Shown here: positions 36,186 to 47,859 of the stretch, piece by piece
Layout: each line of letters begins with the position of its first letter
How positions within the stretch are numbered: position 1 is the stretch's first letter
Assembly: GCA_037127255.1 (NCBI GenBank)
Contig: JBANSL010000004.1
Coordinates: 26,915,967 to 26,979,966 of the forward strand
Length of the DNA stretch: 64,000 nucleotides
Direction: 5' to 3'
Source of the DNA: Persicaria tinctoria
Taxonomy: Eukaryota > Streptophyta > Magnoliopsida > Caryophyllales > Polygonaceae
Notes under the pieces: model-generated
What the model saw: only the letters and a program-made list of their open reading frames with translations
What the model was told of the DNA's origin: nothing
Databases searched by the model: none
Program-made: the position numbers and the translations under genes

Positions 36186-38421
36186 GGGAGTTGCCGTGGA
36201 TCCGGCAAAGATTGATGCCATCGTTGCTTGGGAGGTGCCCAAGAACGTCAGAGGTATCCGCTCATTCCTGGGATTGGCTAGTTACTACAGGAGGTTCGTC
36301 CAGGGTTTCTCGAGTATTGCTAGACCGATGACGCAGCTGCTGAAGAAGGACGTCCCCTTCGAGTGGAGTTCAGATTGTCAGGCCAGCTTTGAGCTTCTGA
36401 AGCAGAAGTTGACGACTGCTCCGGTGTTAGCTCTGCCAGATGGGACAGAGGACTTCGTTATCTACACAGATGCTTCGCATTCCGGCTTGGGTTGTGTTCT
36501 GCATCAGAGAGATCGGGTCATCGCTTATGCTTCGCGTCAGCTGAAGCCTGCAGAGGTGTCTTACCCCATCCATGATTTGGAGTTGGCAGCCGTGATTCAC
36601 GCTCTGAAGATCTGGAGGCATTATCTGTATGGTACTTCTTGCAAGGTGATGACAGATCACAAGAGCTTGAAGTACATCTTCACGCAGAAGGAGCTCAACA
36701 TGCGTCAGAGACGATGGTTGGAGCTTCTGAAGGACTATGACTTGGACATAGTCTATCATCCAGGGAAGGCCAATGTAGTGGCAGATGCGTTGAGTAGGAA
36801 GACTCATCATGAGGTGGCCGTTGAGAGGCTTACAGCTCAGCGAGACTTGCAGAAAGATCTGTTGAGATGCTGCTTTGAGGTGTGGATTCAGCGAGACCGC
36901 GGGCAGTTGTCGTTCTTAGAGGTGCAGGCAGAGTTGTCAGCAGAGATTCGGCAGGGCCAGGCAGATTGTCCAGAGATTGCAGTTCTGAGAGAGCGGATGG
37001 CTCAGGGCAGATTCAGAGAGCTTGCAGAGAGAGCAGACGGGATGCTGACCTTCCAGGGCAGAGTTGTAGTTCCCTCGACGTCAGATTTGAGGCAGAGGAT
37101 CATGCAGGAGGCTCACTCCACCCCTTATTCTGTCCATCCAGGGACGAATAAGATGTATCAAGATCTGAGGAGGAGTTATTGGTGGCAGAGGATGAGAGCA
37201 GACATCACAGAGTTTGTGGCCAGATGTCAGATTTGCCAGCAGGTTCGGATTGATCACCAGAGGCCGGGAGGACCCATCCAGTCACTTCCAGTTCCAGAGT
37301 GGAAGTGGACGAATATCTCCATGGATTTCGTCACTGGGCTGAGGCGAGACGTCAGAGGATTTGACACTATTTGGGTCGTGGTCGACAGGTTGACCAAGTC
37401 GGCCCATTTCATAGCTATTCAGGAGACATGGCCAGCTTCGAAGTTAGCAGACGAGTTCATTCGCCAGATTGTGAGGCTTCATGGAGTACCAGAGAGGATA
37501 GTATCTGATCGAGATGGGCGCTTCACCTCGAGGTTTTGGCAGCAGGTTCAGGAGAGTTTGGGCTCCAGATTGCATTTCAGTACGGCTTATCACCCGCAAA
37601 CAGATGGCCAGAGCGAGAGGACGATTCAGACGTTGGAGGACATGTTGCGATCGTGCGTCTTGGATTGGGGTGACCATTGCGTCAAGCATCTACCGCTAGT
37701 GGAGTTTTCTTACAACAACAGCTACCACGCGTCGATCGAGATGGCCCCCTATGAGGCTTTGTATGGGAGGCGATGCAAGTCGCCGGTTTGCTGGGACGAG
37801 CCTGCAGATACAGTTCTGTCATTGCCCGAGATGGTCAGAGAGACAGTTGATAAGGTTGGTCGCATCCGAGAGCATATGAGGGTAGCCCAGGATCGACAGA
37901 AGAAGTATGCGGACAGACGGAGGACCGAGCTTGAGTTCGAGGTAGGCTCGCATGTATGGCTTCGAGTTTCACCCACCAGGGGAGTTCGACGGTTCGGCAT
38001 CAAAGGGAAGTTGAGTCCGAGGTTCATTGGCCCATTTGAGATCCTAGAGAGAGTCGGTGTGGTAGCCTACCGTTTAGCCTTACCTCCATCCTTGGCCGGC
38101 GTCCATGACGTCTTTCATGTCTCCCAGCTCCGTCAGTATATTCCCGACCCTAGTCATGTCCTTGACCACTCAGACCTTCACGTTGAGCCTGACCATACCT
38201 TTGTAGAGCGTCCGGTGAGGGTCCTTGATCGTCGTGTCAAGAAGCTTAGGAACAGGGAGGTTCCTTTGCTTCTGGTTCAGTGGTCTAGGAGGAGCCCTGA
38301 GGAGGCCACATGGGAGACCGAGGAGAGCATTCGGGCTAGCTATGGAGGTGTCTTAGATGAGCTACTTGCGTCTTATGTTGAGCCGAGCGTAGACATTACC
38401 TTGACCTCTCGAGTGCGGTGA
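36184..38421 (+). pseudogene. pol: Gypsy-C pol, second part: RT thumb, RNase H, integrase, chromodomain-like end
   Basis: Real homology begins at EGVAVD (36184). A start codon at 36136 is only a chance start in this frame. Order: end of RT ([16 protein letters not shown]), RNase H (about 36440-36800; [29 protein letters not shown]), integrase zinc region (37110-37240, His/His/CQICQ), integrase core with SMDF, SDRDGRF and [10 protein letters not shown] giving D, D and E (about 37320-37630), a C-terminal region, and a chromodomain-like segment (38210-38350; [16 protein letters not shown]). In related chromoviruses this last part steers integration toward heterochromatin. No stop codon before 38421. 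All catalytic residues are present, so only the upstream deletion prevents expression as part of Pol. Confidence 0.93.
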
Positions 38422-39167
38422 GTATGCCTAGTTAGTTGGTTGGGATTGGTTAGTGGTGTCTCTTTGATTGCATGCTTATGCTTGGTAGTTGTGTGCAGAT
38501 CCTTGGTGATATGATGTGATGAGCCTCGATGATATGATGATGTGCTAGATATTATGGTATGTGACTGCCTTTGATGTGCTATAATCTTCTGTTTATCTTG
38601 AGATTATGATCATTCTTCTATACCCATGATACCAAATATTAGGAATGCTAGAGATTGAATGGTGGAATTATGATTTGACTCGGAACCTAGGAAGAGAATG
38701 TGGGATTAGCCTTTAGAGGTGGATGTAGAATGATTGGGAAGTTTGGGAATGCCGTGTTTAATGTCGAATTTAAAGAATATCAAATGGTGATTTAAAAAGG
38801 GACATAGATTTTGAGAAAACTATTCCAACCCGAGCTTTCATTATGACGCCCCACGAAGTGGATACAAGCATGTATGGGGGCACCTGTAGATCGCTTGCTA
38901 AGACCTAGCGGAGATGTCATGATGGTTTTGAGTTATGGTATGCCTGAGGAGTCGGAGTGGGGTGTGGTAGGGGCCCCTACCACATCCTTACTACGACCGA
39001 TTGGGAGTATTATGATCATGACGACGGTACTGTGAGATCTCATGGGGGCACTTATGAGGTACTTACGGGATCGATGACGTGATCCTTGGACTCACCAATT
39101 CCAACTTCATCCCCACTTTAGAATGATTTTAGTCTCGGGGACGAGACTTGTTTTTAGAGGTGGATGA
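38422..39167 (+). other. Gypsy-C 3' non-coding region and polypurine tract
   Basis: About 750 bp without coding content, rich in GATATGATG-type phrases. It ends with a block that is also found, inverted, beside the D LTR (AGTCTCGGGGACGAGACTTG, containing a perfect short inverted repeat) and the purine run AGAGGTGGATGA directly before the LTR, the probable PPT. Confidence 0.85.
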
Positions 39168-41742
39168 TGTAAAGGCTCGGATTTTTAAAATATTAATTTT
39201 CGGAAAAAGAAAATCAAAATGAATTTAAAATAAATTCCGACCCAAATTTTCCGATTTAAAAATCAATTCCGTCTTTCATTTCGGTTTTGAACGATCAATC
39301 AGCGGAAATTTAAATCCCCGACCCGAGCTCTCAATTCCATCATATTCCGAATCCTTATCCTAATCCAACTCATCACCTCCTAATTATAGTAAAATCTTAT
39401 CCTCACCTCCCCTCCCTCTCTTTTTGCTTTCTCTTATCCTAATCCAACTCATCACCTCCTAATTATAGTAAAATCTTATCCTCTCCTTTCCTTCCCCCAC
39501 TCTTTGACCCCCTTATTTTGGCAAACAAACAATACCTCACTCTTCACAAAAAAATGGACCTTTTATGTGCAATTTGACCTTTGGAAAAATCAGATTTGTG
39601 TTGATTCTTCCTCTTCTCTCTCCTTCTCTCTCTCGACATTTCACAAGCCAAAACTGGTTCTTGAGCTTCCTCACGCCATTTCCACCACCGCCGCACCTCA
39701 CCACCGCCACACCTCACCATCGCCACCTCCACCACTGCCGCACCACCTCCTCCCCGGAGCGCCGCCGTCGCCACCAGCAGCAGCCGGAGCCACCACCGCC
39801 GCCGAGCAGCACCTCTTCCCTTCTCCTTCCTCCCTGTTTTCTCCGAGAACCCCGGTAAGGCTCGTTTCCCTTTCCATTCGACTTCGAGCTGTGAAAAGCA
39901 CCGCCTTTAACCCCCGTTCTTCCGTCCTAGGCCGAGCTAGCGCGGATCGAGACTCCGGCGAGTCCATCGAGATCCCGACGAACTCCGACGAAGCTTCGGA
40001 GCCCTCTCGGTGAGCTCTCTTCCTTCCTCATCGTTCCTTCCTTCCTCCCTGTGTGCGTGGGCCCCCCTTCCTCTTTTAAACCTCCAGCTCGTTGAATTGA
40101 AAGAAACAAATGGGAAGCTTCTTTGGGACTAACTTTTGAAGGGCCCGGTTTGGTTTAATTAAAACAAGGGGGCCGGGTTGGACTTTTATAAAATAAGTGG
40201 GTGGTTTTTGGTAATTTTAATAAAGTGAGGTTGGTTTGGTAAATTAAAAATGAATGTTTTGATTTAATGAATATTGTTGGGATTTTATAAATATTTTATA
40301 AAGATGTTAAAATAAAAGATGTTAGAAGTAGTATGTAATATTATTAGGGTTAAAATATAAGATGTTGTTTGAGATTTAATATGTGATATTGTGGTGATTT
40401 ATTATTGTGGTTAAATGTTAGATGTTTATGATGAAGATGTGCAATTATATGCTAAGTAAGATTTTGACATGATGGCATGCAAATTGGTTAAGTATGAAAT
40501 GGGGATTATCCTAAGTTGGTGAATTGGAGAATTATATTGAGTATGCTTGTGAGATGTTGAGATGATAGATTACGAGATAAAGTTGATATTATGGAAATGA
40601 TGATGTGACGGTTGTTATGTTAAGTTGTGAAGTTATATGTGTGATAATTCTATGCTTTGTGTGCCTTAGAGATAGACTCATACATGTACTTATACTTGTT
40701 AGGTGATCATTTGTGACGTGTTGGATTCATATTGCCTGGTTGATTGCCTTTCGCTGTTCTGCGATACCAGGTAAGTCTCTTCGGAGCTTACTCAGATTGA
40801 ATAGAGTGATTCCCTGCTATAGGTGCATGATATACTAGGTGTTGCATTCATGATCAGCATGCCATGTAGTACCATGCTAGGTTGCATTGATCGTTGAGCA
40901 TCCTATTTCTTTATGCGTATGTAAACAGAACGGCCGTTATCTGTGAAGTAACTAGAGTCATTGCTAGGGTCATAGGGTAGCCCAGCTTCATCGGGTACCC
41001 TGAGTCAATCGAGTCATGCACTTCCTTTTATTATATGCCTGCGGGCTTTATTGTGGAGCGGGTTAGGCATGCGTGCCGCCCAATTATGAATGAATGCATT
41101 CACGAGCTGGCCAGTCTCCACCTATCGGAAGGGGTGGAGGTAGGAGAGGGATATACCACTTGGTATTCTATGCTAAGGCCTTATTATTATTATGCACTTG
41201 ATCTTAGGAGCATGTTAGTGTGTTACTATTCCGCCATGCATCTAGAAGCAACTTTATTAGGAATAGCGTATATGTGTGCTTATGGTTGGGATGCAGAGAA
41301 GTGGGCATCGATCTGATCCCGCCCCATATCAATTTTTTTAGGTATTATCTATGTTCATCCTATCGGTGCTGTTTGCCTAATTACGCGGGTCATTTTGTCG
41401 GCGGAGAGTGAGCGCTGGAGTGTAGACTTCACTAGACTCTGATTATATTTTGGGATTTATACTCTTGACTCCGTTTTGACCCGGCTCTGCCGTGGCACAC
41501 TTTTGTATTATACTTGTTTCCGCTAGTTGCACTATTTCCGATTTCCACGCTTAGATTTACGATAGGTACAGGGGACTTCCCCGGGGATTCCAACGATCCC
41601 TTCGATTTTGGGTATGAAATCCCCCTTTGAAAACGTTAAAGTAAGTTTGAAACCTTCAACATGTACTCGGGGCGCAAGGTCCTTACGAGGGGTTTTTATC
41701 CCTCGAAACGTAACCTGGGAATCATAATCCTGGGCCGTTACA
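39168..41742 (+). repeat. 3' LTR of Gypsy-C
   Basis: Nearly identical to 30550-33123 at a constant offset of 8,618 bp until a one-base indel near 41696. Ends GTTACA and is followed by the ggttt duplication. Confidence 0.96.
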
Positions 41743-41747
41743 GGTTT

Positions 41748-41850
41748 TGTGTTTCATCAACACAGTTGTAGCTTCAAGACCTTTGACATAAGTCATCTGT
41801 CAAAGCCTTTGAAACCATTTCCGATTTTCATCAAGGGAGTGGAGTTATCA
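41748..41850 (-). repeat. 5' LTR of Copia-2, outer part
   Basis: Continues the LTR interrupted at 30549. Aligns with 11542-11644 and ends GGAGTTATCA, with the atttt duplication following at 41851. Confidence 0.93.
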
Positions 41851-43851
41851 ATTTTGATTTCAAAGCTTAGGTACAAAGATGGAAGACTTTGTCGAAGGGA
41901 ATCCTGCATGGGAAGAATGGTTCCAAGAATTGAGACGGCAAAATAAGCTTGCAGTGGAGTAGGCACGATTAAGGGAAATTGCTCGGATGGAAGACGAAAT
42001 CCGAAGGCTTGAGGCTTCCATTCAGTCTAAAGTGGCTTGAAGCTCCGTATGATGAGGTGGAAATATCTTTCTCCACTCCACCGTTTAGTTGTGGTGGAGA
42101 CGCGCAAACAAATCAACATATGAAGCGGAAGAGGTATAATGATGAGGTATGTATATTTTCTTTATATCTTCCTTTATGCGTGCCAGCTGGAGCCCAAGAA
42201 GATGAATGGGTGAATACATGGAGTATTCACTCGGAGAGGTTTAAGCTTCTTCATACGGTGCCCCCGGATGACATCCCACGCTTCCCACCACCGGAGGAAC
42301 CACCAGATCCACCTATACCTCCGGACAAAGATGAGTCATGCTAGTGCTTAATGGAGAAGTCGGCCTAGTGACTATAAAGTCTAGAGCTTGTAAATAGACA
42401 TTTATTTTTTGGGATTTTTGGACATTGTTGCTTTTTTTTTTTTTGCTTTTGGACATTATTTTCTATTATGGGTATTTCTCTTGTAATATTTTTTTCAGGA
42501 ACAAGGGATAAAAGAAGCAGTAGAAATCGAGTACAATACATAGGTCGATATCGACCATGCCTACTCGATATTGACCCGTCCTACAGAAGCAAAGCATTCG
42601 ATTTCCGACGATCAGCACGTCTGTCTAGTGAGTTTCTTTCTTTACCCTTATTTTTTTTATATACAGTGAGGACATTGTAATGTTTAAGTATGGGGTGGGA
42701 GAAGGGCTTACTTTGTGCATATTTGATTATATTTGACATTATTTGTGCATTATTTCTTGAATTGCTTATACATGTCTATTTTAGAATTCATTATTGATAT
42801 CTATGTGCTTATATGCATTTTTCCAAAGTTTATTTTTATCACCCCCATTGAAATTTTTTTATTAGTGTCATGGAAGCTTTATTGAACTCGACGATGCAAA
42901 ATTGGATTCATTACAGATATAGCATGAAATTGCATAGTAAAGGGAAGTCACAATAAAATGCATATTTTCTTGAAAACCATGAAATGAGGTAAATTTGATG
43001 TTGCTTTTGACATGGTGCATGATAAGAGGATGGAGGAATTTATATTTCCATATAATGCTCATATGTTTATATCCTTAGCCTTACCTATGCTTATGCATCA
43101 CAAAAGCCATATTATATGCCTTACATTATATTATGCTCCACATGATCTAAATATTGCCATTCTTTACCTTATTTCCTTATCCGGGGATTATGTTGAGAAT
43201 GATGTTTATATCCTTGGCAGGAATGTTTGAAATTTATGGAAAATTGAGTGAGTGAGAAAAAATCCGGTCACCTCAGGAGATAAAGGTAGATCGACCCTGC
43301 TTGCTGAGATAATAGTTCAGTGAGATGGGACACACAAGTGAGGAGTCTAAAGCACTAATTATCTGGGGTCATTCATGACACCCATGTTTGCGACTCGCGA
43401 GAAGCCAGTGCTGAGGTTAGAGAGGTAAAAGCATATTATTGGAAAAAAAAGCATTGAGCGAAAGAGTGAAAGGTGATGAATCTTATGAAGAAGGAATGTG
43501 GAAATTCAATTTGGAAATACTCCATTTTCCCGAATCATTAACACCACATTGCCAAAAATTGCCCATTTTTAGCCGTTTACCAATCTACTCTTTATTGAGC
43601 TTAAATTGAAGTCCTCTTGATTATTAATGCTTTGTCACATGAATTGTTTTTGCATAAACCTTCTTTTATGAGTAGATGTTGCTTTTTATTGCACATGTAT
43701 GCATTTGTGACACAAGTACCTTTTCGAGGATGGTAATTGATTGTAGGGGTATATAAGAATGAATCTATGATGTTGAGAGTTTTGAATTCTTCCCCTGAAT
43801 GACCATCCAAGTTATTGCTTGGGGACAAGCAAGCTTAAGTATGGGGTGATT
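41851..43851 (+). other. Element B interior right of Copia-2, with short open frames
   Basis: About 2 kb. From 41878 a reading gives a short Glu/Arg-rich, coiled-coil-like peptide (EEWFQELRRQNKL, RMEDEIRRLEASI) broken by a TAG. From 41979 a 121-codon frame ends in a Pro-rich tail (stop before 42345) and contains an intron-like piece, GTATGT at about 42146 to GCCAG at about 42187. I recognise no retrotransposon domain. From 42680 the DNA is AT-rich and non-coding, with the phrase AAGTATGGGGTGG at about 42687 and a near copy directly before the right LTR at about 43838, which looks like the PPT. TCGA-type near-palindromes occur at 42535-42580. Confidence 0.65.
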
Positions 43852-45702
43852 TGATGTCCACTAAAGTGACCATGTCTTTATATACATTTTAGCTCCTTAT
43901 TTTATATACATATTTTGGGCAGGGAATATGTTGACTTTGTGTAATATATGCTTATTTGCAAGAAATAGAGGTCTACATAAGTTTTGGTTTAATATTGCAG
44001 AATTTAGAGCCATTCCGGGACGAAACCAAAAGATGGGATTCTACTCGACTTCGACCAGGCTTTACTCGAAGTCGACTACAGCTGAAGTAGAACCAACTCG
44101 AGGGAAGAAGACGAAGGCAACTCGAGCTGAACTTTACTCGATGTCGACCAAGGCAAAAACACACCCGAGCTCGAGGAAGAGAACCATATCGAGAAGCTGT
44201 GAAGAGAAGGCAACTTTCCTCGACGTCGACCAAAGATGGTCGAAGTCGACCAAGCCTGAAAATCGAGTCCAGATCCAGCATCGACCAAGGAAGCTGAGCC
44301 AAGAAGAATCAAGTCGATATCGACCAGCACTAGTCAATATCGAGTAAACATTTGGTCGATGTTCACTCTGGAGGCCGAGATCGAGTTGCTGAAGTGAAGA
44401 CGGAGAAATGTTGGTCGATATCGAGTAAGCCTACTTGATATCGAGTTGACCACAGTACCCGATTTCGAGGTAGTCCGAGTCTTGTTAAGGTTCTATCCCG
44501 AGTCTAATGGAGATATTTCCGAGAGAAGATTCCGAACAAATGAAGATTTAGATATTTTTATCTTTTTATCTTTTTATCTATCCTAAGGGTTGAACAATTA
44601 ATTACCCTAGGAATTATCTAGTTTTACATATTTAGATAGATTTATTTCCAAGTAGAGTTTTATCTTTAGATATTAGATAGATTTTCCTTTTCTTGATTAG
44701 CAAGGATTGGAAGCCTATAAATAAAGCTTATAGGGCTGATTTTTATTCATTCCAAGCTAGAAGGAGAAGAAGTAGTAGAGAGATAGAGAGATTGAAGGCC
44801 AAGAGGAGTTTGTGAGCGGAATTGGCTTCCTTTGGTTGTAAGCTCTATTTAGTTTTATTAATGCAAGTTTATTTCCTTTTATTATTAATGTCTTTAATTA
44901 TTATGAAGCGCGAGTAGTTCACCCACTTCAAGGGTCGGGGCGAGCCCGACGATAGCCTTGCATGTTTGAGGCAAAGATCCGGCCTTTATTATGTTTTGAG
45001 CATCTAATACCTTTTATGTGTTTATTACCTATCTAATAGAGATCCATGCTAACAACTTGGATTATAAACATAAAATCGGTAGATACAATTAGGGTTTCTT
45101 GAAAGAGTTGCTTAATTATTGGAAAAGGCAAAAGCTTGATCCTTCGATGCGATTTACATGATTATCGTTATTTATCTTGCCTTATGCATGTTTGGTTATC
45201 GTTATCGCAAACCCCGATCTTGAAAGTTTTCTTTTACATAGTTTATTCCGAATCTAAAAAGCTTTGCTCTTTACTTTATTTTATTTTACTATTTCTACTT
45301 GACTTTGACCACTCCTTGGTCGACGTCGACTACTGACTTTCGATCGAGCAAAGATCGATGTTGTTTGTGTCTCTGCAGGAACCCGACTTCGACCAGTTTT
45401 TACTCGACTACGGCCAAAGCCTACTCGATGTCGAGTTGACTGCTCGAGATCGACCAACACCAGTGGTTGCTGCTTGCTCGGATTCGACTTGCCTGAACCC
45501 TATCGACTACCCTTAGAGCACCCTGAAGTCGATTTCTGCCTGTGAGATTCTTCCGCTGTATGAGATCCGCTGACCAGCTTTCTTGAGGATCGATCCTGAC
45601 TTCTTGCTGCTACATCGGGAGGAAGTCTTGTAATCATTTGTGTGGGCATAATCCGGTTTGATTTATATTCCTATATTTTGAACCCGATTTCCTCCTACAA
45701 CA
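43852..45702 (+). repeat. Right LTR of Element B (1,851 bp)
   Basis: TGATGTCCAC to TCCTACAACA. It shows the hAT-free allele of the left LTR (about 44585-44600). A TATA box, CCTATAAATAAAGC, lies at 44714-44727 and is conserved in the solo LTR at 48798, so transcription probably starts around 44745. It contains clusters of TCGA-centred near-palindromes (44040-44460 and 45315-45480). Confidence 0.88.
44714..44727 (+). promoter_or_regulatory. TATA box in the Element B LTR
   Basis: CCTATAAATAAAGC, with the same sequence at the matching place of the related solo LTR (48798-48810). Conservation between diverged copies supports a core promoter. The corresponding part of the left LTR has been deleted. 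Confidence 0.7.
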
Positions 45703-46038
45703 GCACGCACATTGGCATCTTCACTCGCGTGCATCTTCGCCAATAGCGAGCGGAGTCTAACGTCTTTGTCTTCGCAACCGGTCTCCCGCTCGCATACACG
45801 GTTCCGCGCCAGTGTCCGCCTCCAGCGAGCGCTCCTAAATCCTCGTGCGCGCATCACTTCGCTTCTCTCTTCCGTCGCTTGTGTTTTAAATTGCTTAAGT
45901 TATTTCCGTCACAATAATTAGTTTAATTAATTTGTTAATCAAGAGATATTGTAAGAGAATTGCAAGATCAGACAAATATACGGCGTAGTTCTTGATCTTG
46001 AGCCCACGTGCGAAGGATTGGGTATCCCAAACATATCA
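45703..46038 (+). repeat. Right LTR of Gypsy-A, second part
   Basis: The first five bases (gcacg) are the target duplication of Element B. The rest aligns with 4790-5162 of the left LTR and ends ACATATCA, where similarity stops and flanking sequence begins. Confidence 0.85.
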
Positions 46039-46627
46039 GCATGCCGATGGACAACAACTTCGCCAAGGTCTAGGCAATGGATTTGGTTTTGGTCTAGGCG
46101 ATGGATTTGGATGATATTCGATTGTTTTTTGAGAGTTCAGGGCGGGGACAAGAAGATCTGGGAAGGAGCAGGCAGAGATCTAGGATGGTGATTGGAGAGA
46201 TATGGAGGAAGAGGAGAAAGAAGATCTGAGAGGGAAGTGGCGGAGAATGACATGGACAAGCTCGATCGTCTATCCGAGATCTCAGCAGTTGACGACGTCT
46301 TCCTCTCACCCCTTTGCCCCCGCCAGAAAGGATCATTCCCCAATTTGGATCGCTCATGGTTAGGGTTTGGTTAAGGTCTGGAGTTAGGGGTATTTAGATC
46401 CAAAAAATATGAAAGGACTTTTTCCTTAAATTGGATTCATGAGTGGATAGTTTAGTAATAAGTGTTTGTAATTTGGCATGTAGAGCAAATTTATTCATAA
46501 TAATTAATGCATAAAATTATAGGTTCAAACATAATTTTTTTACCTTTTTGCATATAGCTTTTTTCCTTTTATTTTTTCTAATGAAATAACATAATTAAAA
46601 AATATTTATAATTTTTTAAATATAGTA

Positions 46628-46630
<3 letters not shown>
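46039..46630. other. Unassigned flank right of Gypsy-A
   Basis: About 590 bp. 46090-46380 is purine-rich on the plus strand (leader-like C/T-rich on the minus strand), with overlapping short frames on both strands. 46440-46630 is AT-rich. No gene is recognised. Confidence 0.45.

Positions 46631-46710
<80 letters not shown>
46631..46710. repeat. (AT)40 microsatellite
   Basis: Eighty bases of uninterrupted AT dinucleotides. The length is liable to sequencing and assembly error. It abuts the hAT-like end at 46712. Confidence 0.97.
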
Positions 46711-46711
<1 letters not shown>

Positions 46712-46713
<2 letters not shown>

Positions 46714-47040
46714 GTGGCTGAGTCGGGGACTAGGGGGTCATGTCCCCCCTTCTTATTTGACTAACCACCTAAATGTATTCTCTTTGTCGATAGTTTCGTT
46801 TTGATATATAATGTGTCATAATCTAACATATGGGTAAAAAGTTATAAATATTTAAAAATTGAAGGTATATCAACCACTTTTAATTTTATCTCAATAAAAT
46901 ATAATGTTTTTGTATATATTGTACTAATCTAACATTCACATACTATAATTCATCTAGAGAGCTTCAAAATTTACGAGAGGTTATACTAATCATTTCGACA
47001 ATTAGATAAAAAGTTACGCAAGTTTAAAATTTTTCCAACT
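46712..47040 (+). mobile_element. hAT-like (Tip100-type) terminal fragment
   Basis: Begins CAGTGGCTGAGTCGGGG followed by a G/C-rich fold-back (GGGGGTCATGTCCCCCC) and AT-rich sequence. CAGTGGCGGAG-type ends are familiar from plant Tip100-like hAT elements. A diverged copy lies at 50903-51215. I found no matching inverted end, so the extent is uncertain. Confidence 0.5.
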
Positions 47041-47859
47041 TGTAATAGATTATTATATGTTAAGAGTACGTGCAACAAATTACACACATATTGAATAGGG
47101 TTGTTATTTAAGCCGAACAAGTCTAGTATTGCTTGATTATATTTAGCTCGTTTAGAAACAAGTCGAGTTCGAGTCGAGCCTCTACCATAATGGGTCATTG
47201 GTTGAACTACTCACCTTTCTTGAAGCGCAAAGACATGCATAGAGATTATTTGTATGTGCTGAACCAGTTTCATGGAGGTAGAACTCTAATAATTGACCGT
47301 GCATCGTCTGTGACATTACATACCAACCAGTTTTTGAAACAAACGCGCATGATTAATTTGCAACGTTTTTACTTTTAATAATTTAGCTCCTTTGATGAAG
47401 AAAAGGGAAATTGAAAATGAAAATTGTTGTATCATACTTTCTTTATTAATATATTAAAAGAGAAATTAAGTTCTCGGAAAGGAAAACCAGCCCGTCTAGG
47501 CCAAACAATGCGCTGAGAGTTTTGCACTCTACTCTGTCTCACCCACGTGAATTGGTTTCGAGAGCCCGTTCCTTTTCCGTTAGAGGTTGCGTGCTGCTGC
47601 GTCCGTCTTCCTCCCAACCATGGTCATCTCGTCATCCCTCCTCTGGGAGCTCAAAGTCCGCGCCTTCCATGCGCCTTACAATCACGCTTGTGGTCGTCTC
47701 TCATCTGACCGCCGTCAGCTGCCACCTTCACCTTTGGTGCCTCTTTCCTGTCTGATTCGACCGACTTTCGTTTGAATTAGCTTCTCTGCTATCTTGTTTC
47801 TTCATCCCTCTCTCTCTGAGGTGAACCCCTTCTTAACCTTCTTTCTCATCCGTTGTGTT
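47041..47859. other. Unassigned sequence left of the solo LTR
   Basis: AT-rich to about 47470, then a C/T-rich, leader-like stretch (47500-47855) with short Ser/Arg-rich frames on the plus strand. It continues on the other side of the solo LTR at 49797. The C/T-rich character resembles the 5' UTR of a gene or of a LINE, but no diagnostic coding sequence is seen. Confidence 0.4.

Larger units (their letters stand above)
30550..41742 (+). mobile_element. Gypsy-C: young Tekay/Del-type chromovirus, 11,193 bp
   Basis: Two LTRs of 2,574 and 2,575 bp (30550-33123 and 39168-41742), a perfect 5-bp duplication ggttt, a PBS (33128-33140), gag-pol, and a PPT before 39168. By eye the LTRs differ by 11 substitutions and one indel, about 0.4%. 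At an assumed 1.3e-8 changes per site per year (a grass rate) this means roughly 0.15-0.2 million years. Tekay/Del is inferred from the long LTRs, an RG-rich Gag start and a C-terminal chromodomain-like end. A short deletion in RT breaks the polyprotein. It is the most recent dated insertion in the window. Confidence 0.96.
10573..41850 (-). mobile_element. Copia-2: complete but twice-interrupted SIRE-like copia element
   Basis: On the minus strand the element starts at 41850 and ends at 10573. Perfect 5-bp duplications (atttt) lie at 10568-10572 and 41851-41855. It has two LTRs of about 1.07 kb, a PBS, a PPT, gag and pol. It is interrupted by the CACTA transposon (12360-24842, 3-bp duplication aca) and by Gypsy-C (30550-41742, 5-bp duplication ggttt). 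Removing both insertions brings the pol frame and the 5' LTR back into register, which confirms the reading. Several in-frame stops in pol show that it can no longer support itself. The LTRs differ by several percent, so it is clearly older than Gypsy-C. Confidence 0.95.
8712..45702 (+). mobile_element. Element B: non-autonomous LTR element (LARD-like), host of deeper insertions
   Basis: Direct repeats beginning TGATGTCCACTAAAG lie at 8712 and 43852, and the right copy ends TCCTACAACA at 45702. After removing Copia-2 and the hAT element, the interior is only about 2.1 kb and has no gag or pol. A G-rich polypurine stretch (around 43841-43851) precedes the right LTR. An upstream phrase (aagtatggggtggg near 42690) resembles the region behind pol in plant Tat/Athila-type gypsy elements, which is a weak lineage hint. 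Element B lies inside the right LTR of Gypsy-A with a near-perfect 5-bp duplication. The plus orientation is inferred from the PPT position and from the TATA box in the LTR. Confidence 0.8.

Noticed and set aside
46631..46710. AT run as a replication origin or matrix attachment site
   Set aside because: Only a dinucleotide repeat; nothing else supports a functional role.
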